From Verrucomicrobiaceae bacterium UBA7681 (GTDB taxonomy: Bacteria; Verrucomicrobiota; Verrucomicrobiia; Verrucomicrobiales; Verrucomicrobiaceae): a stretch of DNA of 64,000 nucleotides. Positions within the stretch are counted from its first letter, which is position 1, and each line of letters begins with the position of its first letter. Positions 6,693 to 15,480 of the stretch are shown piece after piece. The stretch lies in the NCBI GenBank assembly GCA_002482965.1, contig DLGZ01000065.1, positions 39,882 through 103,881 of the forward strand, written 5' to 3'. A program made the translations under genes and the position numbers. The notes under the pieces are model-generated. The model was given only the letters and a program-made list of their open reading frames with translations. It had not been told where the DNA came from and did no database searches.

Positions 6693-8297
6693 ATGCCATC
6701 TGCCAAGCCCGTCATCACTTTTGGATTCCTCGGTTCGAACTTGGACCGTGCCTCAGGACCGGAAAGATGGTCGAGATGGCGGCCAACGGTGGCGATGTGC
6801 CAGCAGGAGGACCTGGTTATTTCACGGCTGGAACTGCTGGCAGAACCGAAGTTCGCGGAACTGGCGCAACAGGTGAAAGAGGACATCGAGAAGGTGTCGC
6901 CAGAGACAACTGTGGTGGTGCATGAGTTTGCGCTGAAGGACCCATGGGATTTGCAAGAGGTGTATGAGAGGCTCTATGACTTCGTGCGGAGCTACAGCTT
7001 TGATCCGGAGAAGGCGGACTATTTGATCCATCTCACGACGGGGACGCATGTGGCGCAGATCTGCTGGTTCTTGCTGAATGAGGCGAATTTCATTCCGGCA
7101 CGGCTGTTGCAGACCTCGCCATCACGCGAAGGCGGGCGTGATGCGAAGGCTTCGGGGAGGTATGAGATCATTGATCTGGATCTCTCGAAGTATGACCGGC
7201 TTTCCACGCGGTTTGCGCAGGAGCAAGAGCGCACGCTGGATTTTCTGAAGAGTGGCATCGCCACTAAGAGCAAGGGCTTCAACAAGCTCATCGGGCAGAT
7301 TGAACTGGTTGCTGTGAACTCCAAAGCTCCCATCCTCATCATGGGACCGACGGGTGCGGGAAAATCGATGCTGGCCAGCCGCATCTACGACCTGCGACGT
7401 TCGCGTGCGGGTCTCGGCGGCAGGTTTGTGGAGGTGAACTGTGCAACGCTTCGGGGCGATCATGCGATGTCGGCGCTCTTTGGGCATAAACGCGGGTCAT
7501 TCACTGGGGCGCAGTCGGACCGGCCTGGGCTGCTCAAGGAAGCGGACAAGGGGCTGATCTTTCTGGATGAAATCGGTGAACTCGGTCTGGACGAGCAGGC
7601 GATGCTGCTGCGGGCGCTGGAGGACAAGACATTCCTGCCCATGGGCGCTGACAAGGCAGTGCAGAGTGATTTTCAACTTATCGCGGGGACGAATCGTGAT
7701 CTGCGCGTGCAGGTTGCGGCTGGCAAATTTCGCGATGACCTGCTCGCGCGAATCAATCTATGGACCTTCAAGCTGCCGAGTCTCGCGGAGCGGAGAGAGG
7801 ATATTGCTGCGAATCTTGATTTCGAACTGGAGCGCTTTGCGAAGTCGCATCGCCGACAGGTGCGAATGAACAAAGAAGCCCGTGAGGCTTTTCTCAAATT
7901 TGCCCGCAGTCCTGATGCGAAATGGAGCGCCAATTTCCGCGACCTGAATGCGGCGGTGACACGCATGGCCACGCTGGCCCCCAGAGGCAGGATCACCGTG
8001 GCATGCGTGGAGACGGAAGTCGCACGACTGCACGAAGGCTGGCGGGATACTGGTGCCGATGCCTCAATTTCAGAAAACGCAGTGCTCACCGAGGCGCAAC
8101 GAGCGGCGTTTGACCCCTTTGATCTGGCTCAGCTCGACTTTGTTTTGCAGGTGTGCCGGGAAAGCAAAACGCTTTCGGATGCCGGTCGCAAACTGTTCGC
8201 TGTCTCGCGTGCCAAGCGTTCGAAGATGAATGACGCGGACCGGCTGAAGAAGTATTTGGGGCGATTTAAACTGAGCTGGGATCAGTTGATGAAGTGA
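6693..8297 (+). CDS. rtcR: RtcR, sigma-54-dependent activator of RNA repair
   Basis: RtcR switches on rtcBA with sigma-54 RNA polymerase. Known RtcR proteins have an N-terminal CARF-type sensor that holds the activator inactive until an RNA-derived ligand binds. The N-terminal region contains LTTGTHVAQICWFLL, strongly like E. coli RtcR. The AAA+ domain has Walker A GPTGAGKS, the sigma-54 contact loop GSFTGA and Walker B LIFLDEIGEL. The C-terminus is a helix-turn-helix ending DADRLKKYLGRF. The Met at 6693 gives 534 residues, matching E. coli RtcR (532); an in-frame start at 6660 would add 11 residues. An AT-rich stretch upstream may hold its own sigma-70 promoter. Confidence 0.96.
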   Translation: MPSAKPVITFGFLGSNLDRASGPERWSRWRPTVAMCQQEDLVISRLELLAEPKFAELAQQVKEDIEKVSPETTVVVHEFALKDPWDLQEVYERLYDFVRSYSFDPEKADYLIHLTTGTHVAQICWFLLNEANFIPARLLQTSPSREGGRDAKASGRYEIIDLDLSKYDRLSTRFAQEQERTLDFLKSGIATKSKGFNKLIGQIELVAVNSKAPILIMGPTGAGKSMLASRIYDLRRSRAGLGGRFVEVNCATLRGDHAMSALFGHKRGSFTGAQSDRPGLLKEADKGLIFLDEIGELGLDEQAMLLRALEDKTFLPMGADKAVQSDFQLIAGTNRDLRVQVAAGKFRDDLLARINLWTFKLPSLAERREDIAANLDFELERFAKSHRRQVRMNKEAREAFLKFARSPDAKWSANFRDLNAAVTRMATLAPRGRITVACVETEVARLHEGWRDTGADASISENAVLTEAQRAAFDPFDLAQLDFVLQVCRESKTLSDAGRKLFAVSRAKRSKMNDADRLKKYLGRFKLSWDQLMK

Positions 8298-8306
8298 TGA
8301 CTCGGC

Positions 8307-9059
8307 TTACCGCAGTTCCTGTGGCTCGCGTGACTTCAGGACCTCGTACTTTGTCAGCTCACGCCACTGGCCTTTTTGCAGGTTTCCCAGCACGAGCATG
8401 CCGATCTTCACGCGTACCAGACGGAGGACTTCAATATTGAAGGCTTCCAGCAGGCGGCGGATGTGGCGGTTGCGGCCTTCATCGAGGACGACTTCGAGCC
8501 AGATGTTTTTTTCGCCCGAACGGAGGATTTTGATGACTTTGGCGGAGAGGTGGTCGCCTTGCTCTTCGTCAACGACCCCTTGCCTGATCAGCGCCAAGCG
8601 CTTCTCATCGAGGGTGCCGCTGATTTGAACGTGATAGGTTTTGTCGAGATGCGTGTCGGGATTGGTGATGGTGTCTGCCCAGACGTTGTCATTGGTGAAG
8701 AGCAGCATGCCTTCGCTGGCCTTGTCCAGACGGCCCACAGGCGAGAGATGCGGGAGCTTGGAATTTTCGAAGCAGGAGAAGACGGTCTCGCGGCCGAGTT
8801 CGTCCGAGGCGCTGGTGACGAGGCCGCGAGGCTTGTTGAGCATGACGTAGAGGCGCGGGGCCTGATTAATGCTGACGTCATCCATGATGATGACGTCCTT
8901 TTTGAGGATCACGGGAAACTCGGGATTCTTCCGCACGACGAGGTTCACCTTCACCTTGCCCATGCGAATCAGTTCAGTGGCGCGACTGCGTGAGCAGAAG
9001 CCGAGCTTTGACATGGCGCGGGCGAGGCCGGTGCGGGTGGGAGGGGGCTGGGGAGGCAT
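8307..9059 (-). CDS. RsuA/RluB-family rRNA pseudouridine synthase
   Basis: This 250-residue enzyme isomerises a uridine in rRNA to pseudouridine. An N-terminal S4 RNA-binding domain (residues about 10-60, SKLGFCSRSRATELI) precedes the catalytic domain with GRLDKASEGMLLFTND, where the Asp is catalytic, and DEGRNRHIRRLLE. RluB, RluE, RluF and RsuA cannot be told apart with certainty here. It follows rsgA by about 10 nt, in a ribosome-maturation context. It converges with rtcR and is not part of the RNA repair unit. Confidence 0.92.
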   Translation of the reverse strand: MPPQPPPTRTGLARAMSKLGFCSRSRATELIRMGKVKVNLVVRKNPEFPVILKKDVIIMDDVSINQAPRLYVMLNKPRGLVTSASDELGRETVFSCFENSKLPHLSPVGRLDKASEGMLLFTNDNVWADTITNPDTHLDKTYHVQISGTLDEKRLALIRQGVVDEEQGDHLSAKVIKILRSGEKNIWLEVVLDEGRNRHIRRLLEAFNIEVLRLVRVKIGMLVLGNLQKGQWRELTKYEVLKSREPQELR

Positions 9060-9069
9060 TGGTTGCAGA

Positions 9070-10194
9070 TTAATTGCGTGGCTTCAAATCGCGCTCGATA
9101 TCCTCGCGATCGACGCGATTGCGCGCCTTGATTTTGTGATCGCGTTTGTTGCGGCGTTCGACGGTCATCTGGCGTTTTTTGCGCTGTTTGCGCAGTTTGC
9201 CGATTTCGTCCTCGAGCTTTAAATAGCCTTCGTAGCGCTCTGCATCCAGGGTTCCGGCCTCCACGGCGGTGCGGATGGCGCAGCCGGCGTCGGTGCCGTG
9301 CTTGCAGTCATGGTATTTGCACTGCCCGGCGAGCGCCTCGATGTCGGCAAAGCGTTCGCGCAGCGTGGTTTCATTCGTCCACATCTGCACCTCTTTGATG
9401 CCGGGGTTGTCGATGAGGATGCCGCCTTTATCGAGCACGAGCAGTTCACGTGCGGTGGTGGTGTGGCGGCCTTTGCCGGTGACTTCGTTCACGTCATCCA
9501 CCCACTGCCAGTCCTCACCGAGCAGCAGATTGACGAACGCGGACTTGCCGACGCCGCTGGACCCAATCACGGCCACGCTCTGGCCGCGCTTGAGGTAGTC
9601 CTTGAGCACTTTGAGGCCCTTGCGCTTCTTGACGCTGGTCACATGCACGTCGGCATCGGCATTCAGTGCACGGATCGCCTCGGCGGCCTCTTGATTCTGC
9701 TTGTCGGGATAAAGGTCGGCCTTGTTCACCAGCACAACCGCCTTCGCGCCACTGCGGGCGATGAGCGTGAAATAGCGCTCCATGCGGCGCAGGCTGTAGT
9801 CCGGCCCCGCATCGGTGACGACGATGACCGCATTCACATTCGCGGCGATCACCTGCTCTTCAGCACTGAAACCGGAGGCTTTGCGCGAGAAGCACGTCTG
9901 CCGCGGCAGGCGGGCGCGAATGATGTTGTCGCCGTTTTCGCCGCCGACTTCCAAGGCCACCCAGTCGCCGACGGCAGGCAGTTCAGCATCGGTTTCAGCA
10001 TCGTGGTAAACTTTGCCGCCCAAGATGACCTCAAACTCATCGAAGCCGTTCGTGCCATCTTCGAGTAGCGCGCCATAGCTGATTTTGTTGTCGCGAATCA
10101 GGCGCGCGGGTTTCCAGCCCTGCTCGCGAAACGGCTCGAAATGCTTCGCGAAGAACTCGTTCCAACCCAAATCGATAAGACTTAGCGACGCCAT
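9070..10194 (-). CDS. rsgA: Ribosome small subunit GTPase RsgA
   Basis: RsgA (YjeQ) is a circularly permuted GTPase that acts late in 30S subunit maturation. The permuted order is visible: G4 NKADL, then G1 GSSGVGKSAF, then the G3 segment DNPGIKE. A zinc knuckle follows with Cys and His in CKYHDCKHGTDAGC. The Lys/Arg-rich tail fits rRNA contact. The start overlaps the end of opgG by 13 nt, suggesting coupled translation, and the pseudouridine synthase gene follows. Confidence 0.96.
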   Translation of the reverse strand: MASLSLIDLGWNEFFAKHFEPFREQGWKPARLIRDNKISYGALLEDGTNGFDEFEVILGGKVYHDAETDAELPAVGDWVALEVGGENGDNIIRARLPRQTCFSRKASGFSAEEQVIAANVNAVIVVTDAGPDYSLRRMERYFTLIARSGAKAVVLVNKADLYPDKQNQEAAEAIRALNADADVHVTSVKKRKGLKVLKDYLKRGQSVAVIGSSGVGKSAFVNLLLGEDWQWVDDVNEVTGKGRHTTTARELLVLDKGGILIDNPGIKEVQMWTNETTLRERFADIEALAGQCKYHDCKHGTDAGCAIRTAVEAGTLDAERYEGYLKLEDEIGKLRKQRKKRQMTVERRNKRDHKIKARNRVDREDIERDLKPRN

Positions 10195-11699
10195 TGATAC
10201 ATCCAGCGTTCAGAAATGACCTTCTTCTCCTCTTTCAACTCCATCATGATCTCCAGCAAATTGGTGGTTTCGGGAATGTCGAGCTTGAAGAAAGCGCGCC
10301 AGCCGCCGGTCTCGTTGTTGCGCATCACGCGTTTGTCCAAGACCTTGCCCTCGCCGGCACTGAGAACGACATCGATGTCAGGGGTCCAGTCCTTCGCTTT
10401 TTCAGCAGTGTTTTCCACTCCTTTGGCGAAATCGATGACATAAAGATGATCGTCTGAGTCCATCACAAAACCGCGCCGTGAACTGATGACTCTGCACAAC
10501 ACACCTGGCAGGTGTTGGTCGAGCCAATGCAGCTTGTACTCGACTTTGAGCGGCTCCGATGGGGTCGCGGGCAGGTGATCCGGCTTCCACATTGCCACGA
10601 TGTTGTCCCAGGTTTCTTCACCGCTGGACAATTCTATCAGCGTCACCGCGCCTTTGGTAAATCCACTGAGCGGTTCCACCCACACCGCCGGGCGGCGATG
10701 GTAGTTGGCTTCGAGATCCTGGAAGTTGTTAAAGTCTCGGTCCCGCTCCGCGAGGCCGAAGCCCTTAAGCTTGTCAGTTTCAAAAATACTCAACCGCAGG
10801 TCCCGGCTCACGTCCAGCGGACGCCAGATCGACGGCCCGTCCTTGATTTCGACCTGCAAACCGTCCGAGTCATGCACTTCGGGCCGGAAATCATAGGGTT
10901 TCGGGTGAGAGTTCTCGCCAAACCAGAACATGCTCGAGAATGGCGCGATGCCCAGCATCTTCACCGGCTTGCGCAGATGCAGCGTGGCTTTGATCCTCAT
11001 CTCAGTGCTGATTCCTGGCGTGGATTCAAACTCATACGCGCCGGTGATGCTCGGCCCATTCAGCAGTGCGAGCAGTTTGAATGATTTCCCCCCTGCTTTG
11101 GGCTCCTGGAACCAGAAATGCGTGAAGTCGGGAAATTCCTCCGGCTCGCCACCGATCGTGTTCACCGCCACGCCGCGCGCGGAGATGCCGTAGCCGAGCT
11201 GCGTCGTCACCGCACGGTAGTAGCTGGCTCCCATGAAGACCATGAACTCAAAGGGCCGCTTCACCAAGGAGTCCGGTGCCAGCACGCGAAAGCCAGCATA
11301 GCCCAGAGGATTCTTGGCATCCGCAGGCACCTTGAGGTCGCCATATTCGAAATGAGCGCGGTCAAATGGGACATCGACGGTCTTGGGCTCCTTGATGTTG
11401 TAGAAGACAACGGGTTTTTTGAACATCCACCCCGGGTGGAAGAACTCCACACGGAATGTATCCCCCTGATCCGCAAACAAGGCCTTGTCCCGCAGGAAGC
11501 GGATCTGCCGATGACCATCGTATTTCAGCCCCTCGAAAAACGGATCCAGCTGCTGAGTCGGTGCCTGATAGGGCTGCAGAGCCAATTGTGCGGCCACTTT
11601 TTCGAGATCGGCAAAGCCCTTGACTGATTCCAAGGCGGTTTGGGCCATGCTCGACGACGTGGAAAGGGCCAGAGCGGCAAACGGGAGAATGAATTTCAT
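10182..11699 (-). CDS. opgG: Periplasmic glucan biosynthesis protein, MdoG/OpgG family
   Basis: OpgG/OpgD proteins act in the periplasm on the glucan backbone of osmoregulated periplasmic glucans. The preferred start at 11699 gives a signal peptide (MKFILPFAALALSTSSSMAQ); a longer in-frame start at 11729 would put a non-signal extension in front. The mature part shows the MdoG pattern, including FRVEFFHPGWMFKKPV, GISARGVAVNT and IAPFSSMFWFGEN. No opgH glucosyltransferase is seen nearby, so the glucan made is uncertain. Confidence 0.9.
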   Translation of the reverse strand: MKFILPFAALALSTSSSMAQTALESVKGFADLEKVAAQLALQPYQAPTQQLDPFFEGLKYDGHRQIRFLRDKALFADQGDTFRVEFFHPGWMFKKPVVFYNIKEPKTVDVPFDRAHFEYGDLKVPADAKNPLGYAGFRVLAPDSLVKRPFEFMVFMGASYYRAVTTQLGYGISARGVAVNTIGGEPEEFPDFTHFWFQEPKAGGKSFKLLALLNGPSITGAYEFESTPGISTEMRIKATLHLRKPVKMLGIAPFSSMFWFGENSHPKPYDFRPEVHDSDGLQVEIKDGPSIWRPLDVSRDLRLSIFETDKLKGFGLAERDRDFNNFQDLEANYHRRPAVWVEPLSGFTKGAVTLIELSSGEETWDNIVAMWKPDHLPATPSEPLKVEYKLHWLDQHLPGVLCRVISSRRGFVMDSDDHLYVIDFAKGVENTAEKAKDWTPDIDVVLSAGEGKVLDKRVMRNNETGGWRAFFKLDIPETTNLLEIMMELKEEKKVISERWMYQWRR

Positions 11700-11799
11700 G
11701 CGGGAGGGGTGCGCTAGGATGCAGCACACAGGGTGCCAGTCAACCGGTGTAGCAGGAAGCTCTTGCCAAAGGCCCGGTCAGGCGTTGCATCTTCACCTC

Positions 11800-12423
11800 A
11801 TGCCCCCTGCCCCAACCGCGAAGCTGCTGCCAGTCGTCCTGTTCAATTCGGCCTACATGCTCGCAGCCGTCATCGGAGCTATTGTTCAAGGCAACAGCGA
11901 GTTCATTTTCTACATCGTCGTCATGCTCATACTGATAGGGGTCATGAGCACTGTCCATCGGCGCGTGGGGCTCACTATACCGCTGCTGTGGGCCTTTTCG
12001 TTGTGGGGCCTCGCCCATATGGCTGGCGGCCTGTGCCCCCTGCCCTCCGGCTGGCCTTACAATGGCGACCTGGCGGTGCTTTACAGTGCCTGGATCATCC
12101 CGCAGTGGCTGAAATATGACCAGATCGTGCATGCCTACGGCTTTGGCGTCACCACCTGGCTCTGCTGGCACCTTTTGAGCCAGGCCCTGCGTCAGCCTGA
12201 TGGTAGTGCCGTGCGCCCATCGTTCGGCATGCTCATCCTGTGTGCGGCTGGCGGCATGGGTTTCGGTGCGTTGAACGAAGTCATCGAATTCATCGCTGTG
12301 CTGACGATCCCCAACACCAACGTCGGTGGCTACGAAAATACTGGCTGGGATCTCGTTTCAAATCTTGTCGGGGCGTCCATCGCCGCGGTGATCATCCGCT
12401 GCCGTTGCCGGATCACCTGCTGA
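11800..12423 (+). CDS. Multi-pass inner membrane protein, DUF2238/YjdF-like
   Basis: This 207-residue membrane protein has about six hydrophobic segments. The start at 11800 (MPPAPTAKLL) is chosen because the upstream extension is non-hydrophobic and runs over the opgG start region on the other strand. The YDQIVHAYGFG segment, the ALNEVIEFIAV helix and the final WDLVSNLVGA helix match DUF2238. No enzymatic role is established for the family. Its 3' end overlaps the convergent gene by 11 bp. Confidence 0.75.
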   Translation: MPPAPTAKLLPVVLFNSAYMLAAVIGAIVQGNSEFIFYIVVMLILIGVMSTVHRRVGLTIPLLWAFSLWGLAHMAGGLCPLPSGWPYNGDLAVLYSAWIIPQWLKYDQIVHAYGFGVTTWLCWHLLSQALRQPDGSAVRPSFGMLILCAAGGMGFGALNEVIEFIAVLTIPNTNVGGYENTGWDLVSNLVGASIAAVIIRCRCRITC

Positions 12424-13027
12424 TCTTCAGCCCGCGAAACTCCAGCGCGCCGGCCTTTTCACCTTCGGGACCGCCCGAATCCCCGCCCAGACCGAAGGTC
12501 TGTTTTTCCTCGGTGATGCAGGGGTGACTCGCGGTGAAGGTCTTGCCGTCGAGCGTGGCGGTGATGGTTTCGCCTTTGAATTCAATCTTCACATGATGCC
12601 AGTCTCCCACGACCAAGACGTAGGGCAGTTTGAGCAGGTCCAAATGCTCGCCCATCTTTGGATGCGCCAGGATGCGCAGTGTGTCCGTGCCCATGACAAG
12701 GTGGACGATGTGCCCGCGTTCCTGCGAACCGTTGAAGATGATGCCGGCAAACGTCGCCTTCCCTTCGAGCCGGAAGTCACAGTCGATGACTGCGTCCTTG
12801 AGCGGCAATTTGCGCATCTTCACCGGTCCGTGACGACGCGGGCCGGATTCAAAACCGCGCAGCACGCCATCCTTTGCCGTCCAGGTGCCGAGACCCCAGA
12901 ACCATTCTTTGGAGAGTTCGGTGGTGAAGGATTCTTCGAGCAGGGTCTGTGGTACCGCACTCTGGATGTCGCCACAGAGGATGCCGAGCAGTGCCAAGAG
13001 AGTGGTGATCAAATGCAAGCCGCTCAT
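12413..13027 (-). CDS. Exported LamG/DUF1080-like protein 1
   Basis: This small exported protein of 204 residues has a signal peptide (MSGLHLITTLLALLGILCG). The rest is a concanavalin-type beta sandwich related to the DUF1080 (3-keto-disaccharide hydrolase-like) group: an ESFTTELSKEWFWGLGTWTAKDGVL opening (shown in parts), WHHVKIEFKGETITATLDG in the middle, and a FRGLKISR ending. It overlaps the upstream gene by 4 nt (ATGA) and is the last gene of the 23-12 kb operon. A glycan-related role is inferred from fold and neighbours. Confidence 0.7.
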   Translation of the reverse strand: MSGLHLITTLLALLGILCGDIQSAVPQTLLEESFTTELSKEWFWGLGTWTAKDGVLRGFESGPRRHGPVKMRKLPLKDAVIDCDFRLEGKATFAGIIFNGSQERGHIVHLVMGTDTLRILAHPKMGEHLDLLKLPYVLVVGDWHHVKIEFKGETITATLDGKTFTASHPCITEEKQTFGLGGDSGGPEGEKAGALEFRGLKISR

Positions 13028-13623
13028 GGCTTTGTCTCACCGCTGATCTTGAGATTGCGCACTTTCACGGACTTCCCTGCGGCCAGCCAGCTGCGGGACT
13101 TCGGCGTGGCGAGAAAAGCATGCTGGGCGCGCAGTTCCTGACCGTCGAGATTGGCGGCCATCTGATCGCCCTTCCACTCGACGCGCAGCTTGTGCCACTC
13201 GTTGGGTTTCACCGTCATCGGCAGCTTGGCAATGGTATGCGAGGGCTTCACCGAATCTTCAGCGATGCTCATCCCCGCTGCGGCAACGACCACTCGGCCC
13301 ACATGCTTGTCTGAATCGCAACCGACGAGGAAGCTGCCCGGGCCTTCGATCAAAAACTCCACTTCGATGGTGGCACTGGCCAGGCCCGCTTTGTGATGCA
13401 GCACCGGAATGTGCTTCTGCTCTGGCAGATCCAGCACGCCCAACACCCCGTCCTCAGGTGTCCACTTTCCTTTGGCGACACTGAAACTGGCATCCAGCGG
13501 ACCTTTGAATTCGGGCGCAGCGAGCAAGGGCAGTTCATGGTCATGCAGCAGTGGCTTGGCGTCATCGGCCAATGCTGCAGATGTCAGGGCAAGAAGAGCG
13601 GCGAATGGGAAGAAAATCTTCAT
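13024..13623 (-). CDS. Exported LamG/DUF1080-like protein 2
   Basis: This 199-residue exported protein has a signal peptide ending ALAD. It has the same domain plan as its two neighbours: a WTPEDGVLGVLD opening strand, then WHKLRVEWKGDQMAANLDG, then a VRNLKISG end. It overlaps the next gene by 4 nt, so translation is probably coupled. It may be a tandem duplicate of that gene, although sequences have diverged far outside the core motifs. The substrate is unknown. Confidence 0.7.
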   Translation of the reverse strand: MKIFFPFAALLALTSAALADDAKPLLHDHELPLLAAPEFKGPLDASFSVAKGKWTPEDGVLGVLDLPEQKHIPVLHHKAGLASATIEVEFLIEGPGSFLVGCDSDKHVGRVVVAAAGMSIAEDSVKPSHTIAKLPMTVKPNEWHKLRVEWKGDQMAANLDGQELRAQHAFLATPKSRSWLAAGKSVKVRNLKISGETKP

Positions 13624-13713
13624 GATGAGGTGGATTTTTGAATGGAGGCAGACTCTTCCAAACGATGTGAAACGGCCAAAATGATCTCGAATTTGATCAT
13701 CATCCTGCAGCGC

Positions 13714-14472
13714 TCATTTAACCTTCCAGATCTTCACGTCATCAATCCAGACGGTGTTCGGCACGAGGAAGCTGAACCAGCGTTTCATCGGATGAGCAAA
13801 GCCTTCGGAGCGGTGGTGGGCGAGAAGTTTGCCGTCGATGCTGAGCCTCAGTTCGTCGCCTTCGGTGACGAGAACGAGTTCGTGCCATTCGGTGTCAGGC
13901 TTGTAGGGCACGGTGATCTGCTTGGTCTTGAGCAGAGCTTCCAAATCGGCAGCGGGCTTTTCCTTTCTGGCAGCGGCTTCTTCGCGTTGCTTGCGAATTT
14001 CCAGATTCATGACGCCGGTCTTGTGGTCGATCAGGGTAATGCCGCTCTGGCTGAGAATGCCATAGCACAGGTGTCCGGCGTGAGCGCCTTTGAGTTCACG
14101 ATCCACAAAGCCGAGCTGAAGTGATTCGCCCTTGCTGATGCCGGGGAACTTGAAACGAATGACCGCACCGCCATCGGTGAAACCGGCTTCATGATGAATG
14201 TGCGCCGCATGCCCGGCCTCTTTGGTGGCGCTGGCAATTTTCAAAATGCCTTCATCGAGATCCGCCTGCTTGATTTTCGGGACACGATCGGCCGTGGCAC
14301 TTTCCCAGCCGTTGCCAATGGCTTTCAAGCCGTTGCCCGCCTCTTCACGCTCAAACGCATCATGAAAAATCATCTGACCTTTTTCACGCAACCAAGCGGC
14401 ATCATTAGGTGTGTCTGCGAATGACGGAGAACTGAGCAGCAAGACAGCGATGAGATTGAGGAGTGGTTTCAT
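13714..14472 (-). CDS. Exported LamG/DUF1080-like protein 3
   Basis: This 252-residue exported protein starts at 14472 with the signal peptide MKPLLNLIAVLLLSSPSFAD; a longer reading would add a non-signal extension. It contains an FHDAFEREE opening, WHELVLVTEGDELRLSIDG, and an IDDVKIWKVK end, the same architecture as the two downstream genes. It has a charged insert (RKQREEAAARKEKPAAD) near the middle that the others lack. It follows the dehydrogenase gene by 8 nt. Confidence 0.7.
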   Translation of the reverse strand: MKPLLNLIAVLLLSSPSFADTPNDAAWLREKGQMIFHDAFEREEAGNGLKAIGNGWESATADRVPKIKQADLDEGILKIASATKEAGHAAHIHHEAGFTDGGAVIRFKFPGISKGESLQLGFVDRELKGAHAGHLCYGILSQSGITLIDHKTGVMNLEIRKQREEAAARKEKPAADLEALLKTKQITVPYKPDTEWHELVLVTEGDELRLSIDGKLLAHHRSEGFAHPMKRWFSFLVPNTVWIDDVKIWKVK

Positions 14473-14480
14473 TCGGAGGA

Positions 14481-15461
14481 TCAAGCGATGACATTGACGA
14501 CGTTTTCCAGCGGCTCGCCGCTCACCGCAGCCAGAGCGATGCGGGCGGAGGTGCTGCGCATTTCGATCTTGCTCTCCACGCTGCAAAACGCGGCGTGGCA
14601 GGTGGCTATGAGGTTTGGTGTGGCGGCTTCATCGGCGGTGCGCAGGGGTTCATCTTCGATGACATCGAGTCCGGCACCGGCGATTCGATTTTCACGCAGA
14701 GCGGCAAGAATGGCGGTCTTTTTGATGACGCCGCCACGCGCAGTGTTCACGACGAAGGCGGAGGGCTTGAGCAGTGCCAGTTCGCGCTCGGCGATGAGGT
14801 GATGCGTGTCCTGATTTAGCGGGCAATGCAGCGAGAGGACGTCGGTTTCTGCGAGGAGTTCGTCGAGCGTGCGGACGCGAGTGATGCCAATTGCTTTGTC
14901 GGCACCATTGGGGAGATGGGGGTCGTAAAAAATAACGCGGAAGCCAAGGGCTTTGGCCCGGAGGGCCGTCGCGGTGCCGATGCAACCGAGTCCGACGATG
15001 CCAAAAGTGAGTGTGCTGAGACGGCGGAGCTTTGGCGTAACGCGGATGTTCCAGCCGAGTTGCTTCGCCTCGGCATCCAGCGGCAGGATTTGCCGGCACA
15101 GCGCCATGGCGAGCGCGATGGAGTGGTCGGCGACTTCTTCGGTGCCGTAATCCGGCACATTGCATACAGCGATACCACGCTCACGCGCAGCAGCGACGTC
15201 CACGCTGTCGAAGCCAACACCATTACGGATGATGACACGGCAGTTTTTGAGCTTTGCGATGCCTTTCACGGTGAGCGGCATGTTGTGCCAGATTATGATG
15301 GCATTGGCGCTGCAAACCTCGTCGGTCAAATCGGCGTCGGTTTCGCAGAGAGTGCGCGTGACGTGTGCGGCATCGCCGATGATCTGGCGTTCGACGGTGG
15401 ATTCGGGATCACCCTGGGGAGAGGTGGTCCAGTCAATGATGGCAATGTGGGGCAGGAACAT
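14481..15461 (-). CDS. D-isomer-specific 2-hydroxyacid dehydrogenase
   Basis: This NAD(P)-dependent oxidoreductase of 326 residues has the dinucleotide motif GLGCIGTATALRAKALGF and the catalytic Arg (NTARGG), Glu (DVIEDEPL) and His (ATCHAAF). The ending resembles the C-terminal-binding-protein and phosphoglycerate dehydrogenase-like group. The start at 15461 (MFLPHIAIID) is preferred because earlier Met codons lie inside the upstream gene. It is the only clearly cytoplasmic enzyme in an operon of exported proteins and may process a sugar-acid product. The substrate cannot be assigned. Confidence 0.85.
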   Translation of the reverse strand: MFLPHIAIIDWTTSPQGDPESTVERQIIGDAAHVTRTLCETDADLTDEVCSANAIIIWHNMPLTVKGIAKLKNCRVIIRNGVGFDSVDVAAARERGIAVCNVPDYGTEEVADHSIALAMALCRQILPLDAEAKQLGWNIRVTPKLRRLSTLTFGIVGLGCIGTATALRAKALGFRVIFYDPHLPNGADKAIGITRVRTLDELLAETDVLSLHCPLNQDTHHLIAERELALLKPSAFVVNTARGGVIKKTAILAALRENRIAGAGLDVIEDEPLRTADEAATPNLIATCHAAFCSVESKIEMRSTSARIALAAVSGEPLENVVNVIA

Positions 15462-15480
15462 GTGGAAATGAGGGAACAGG

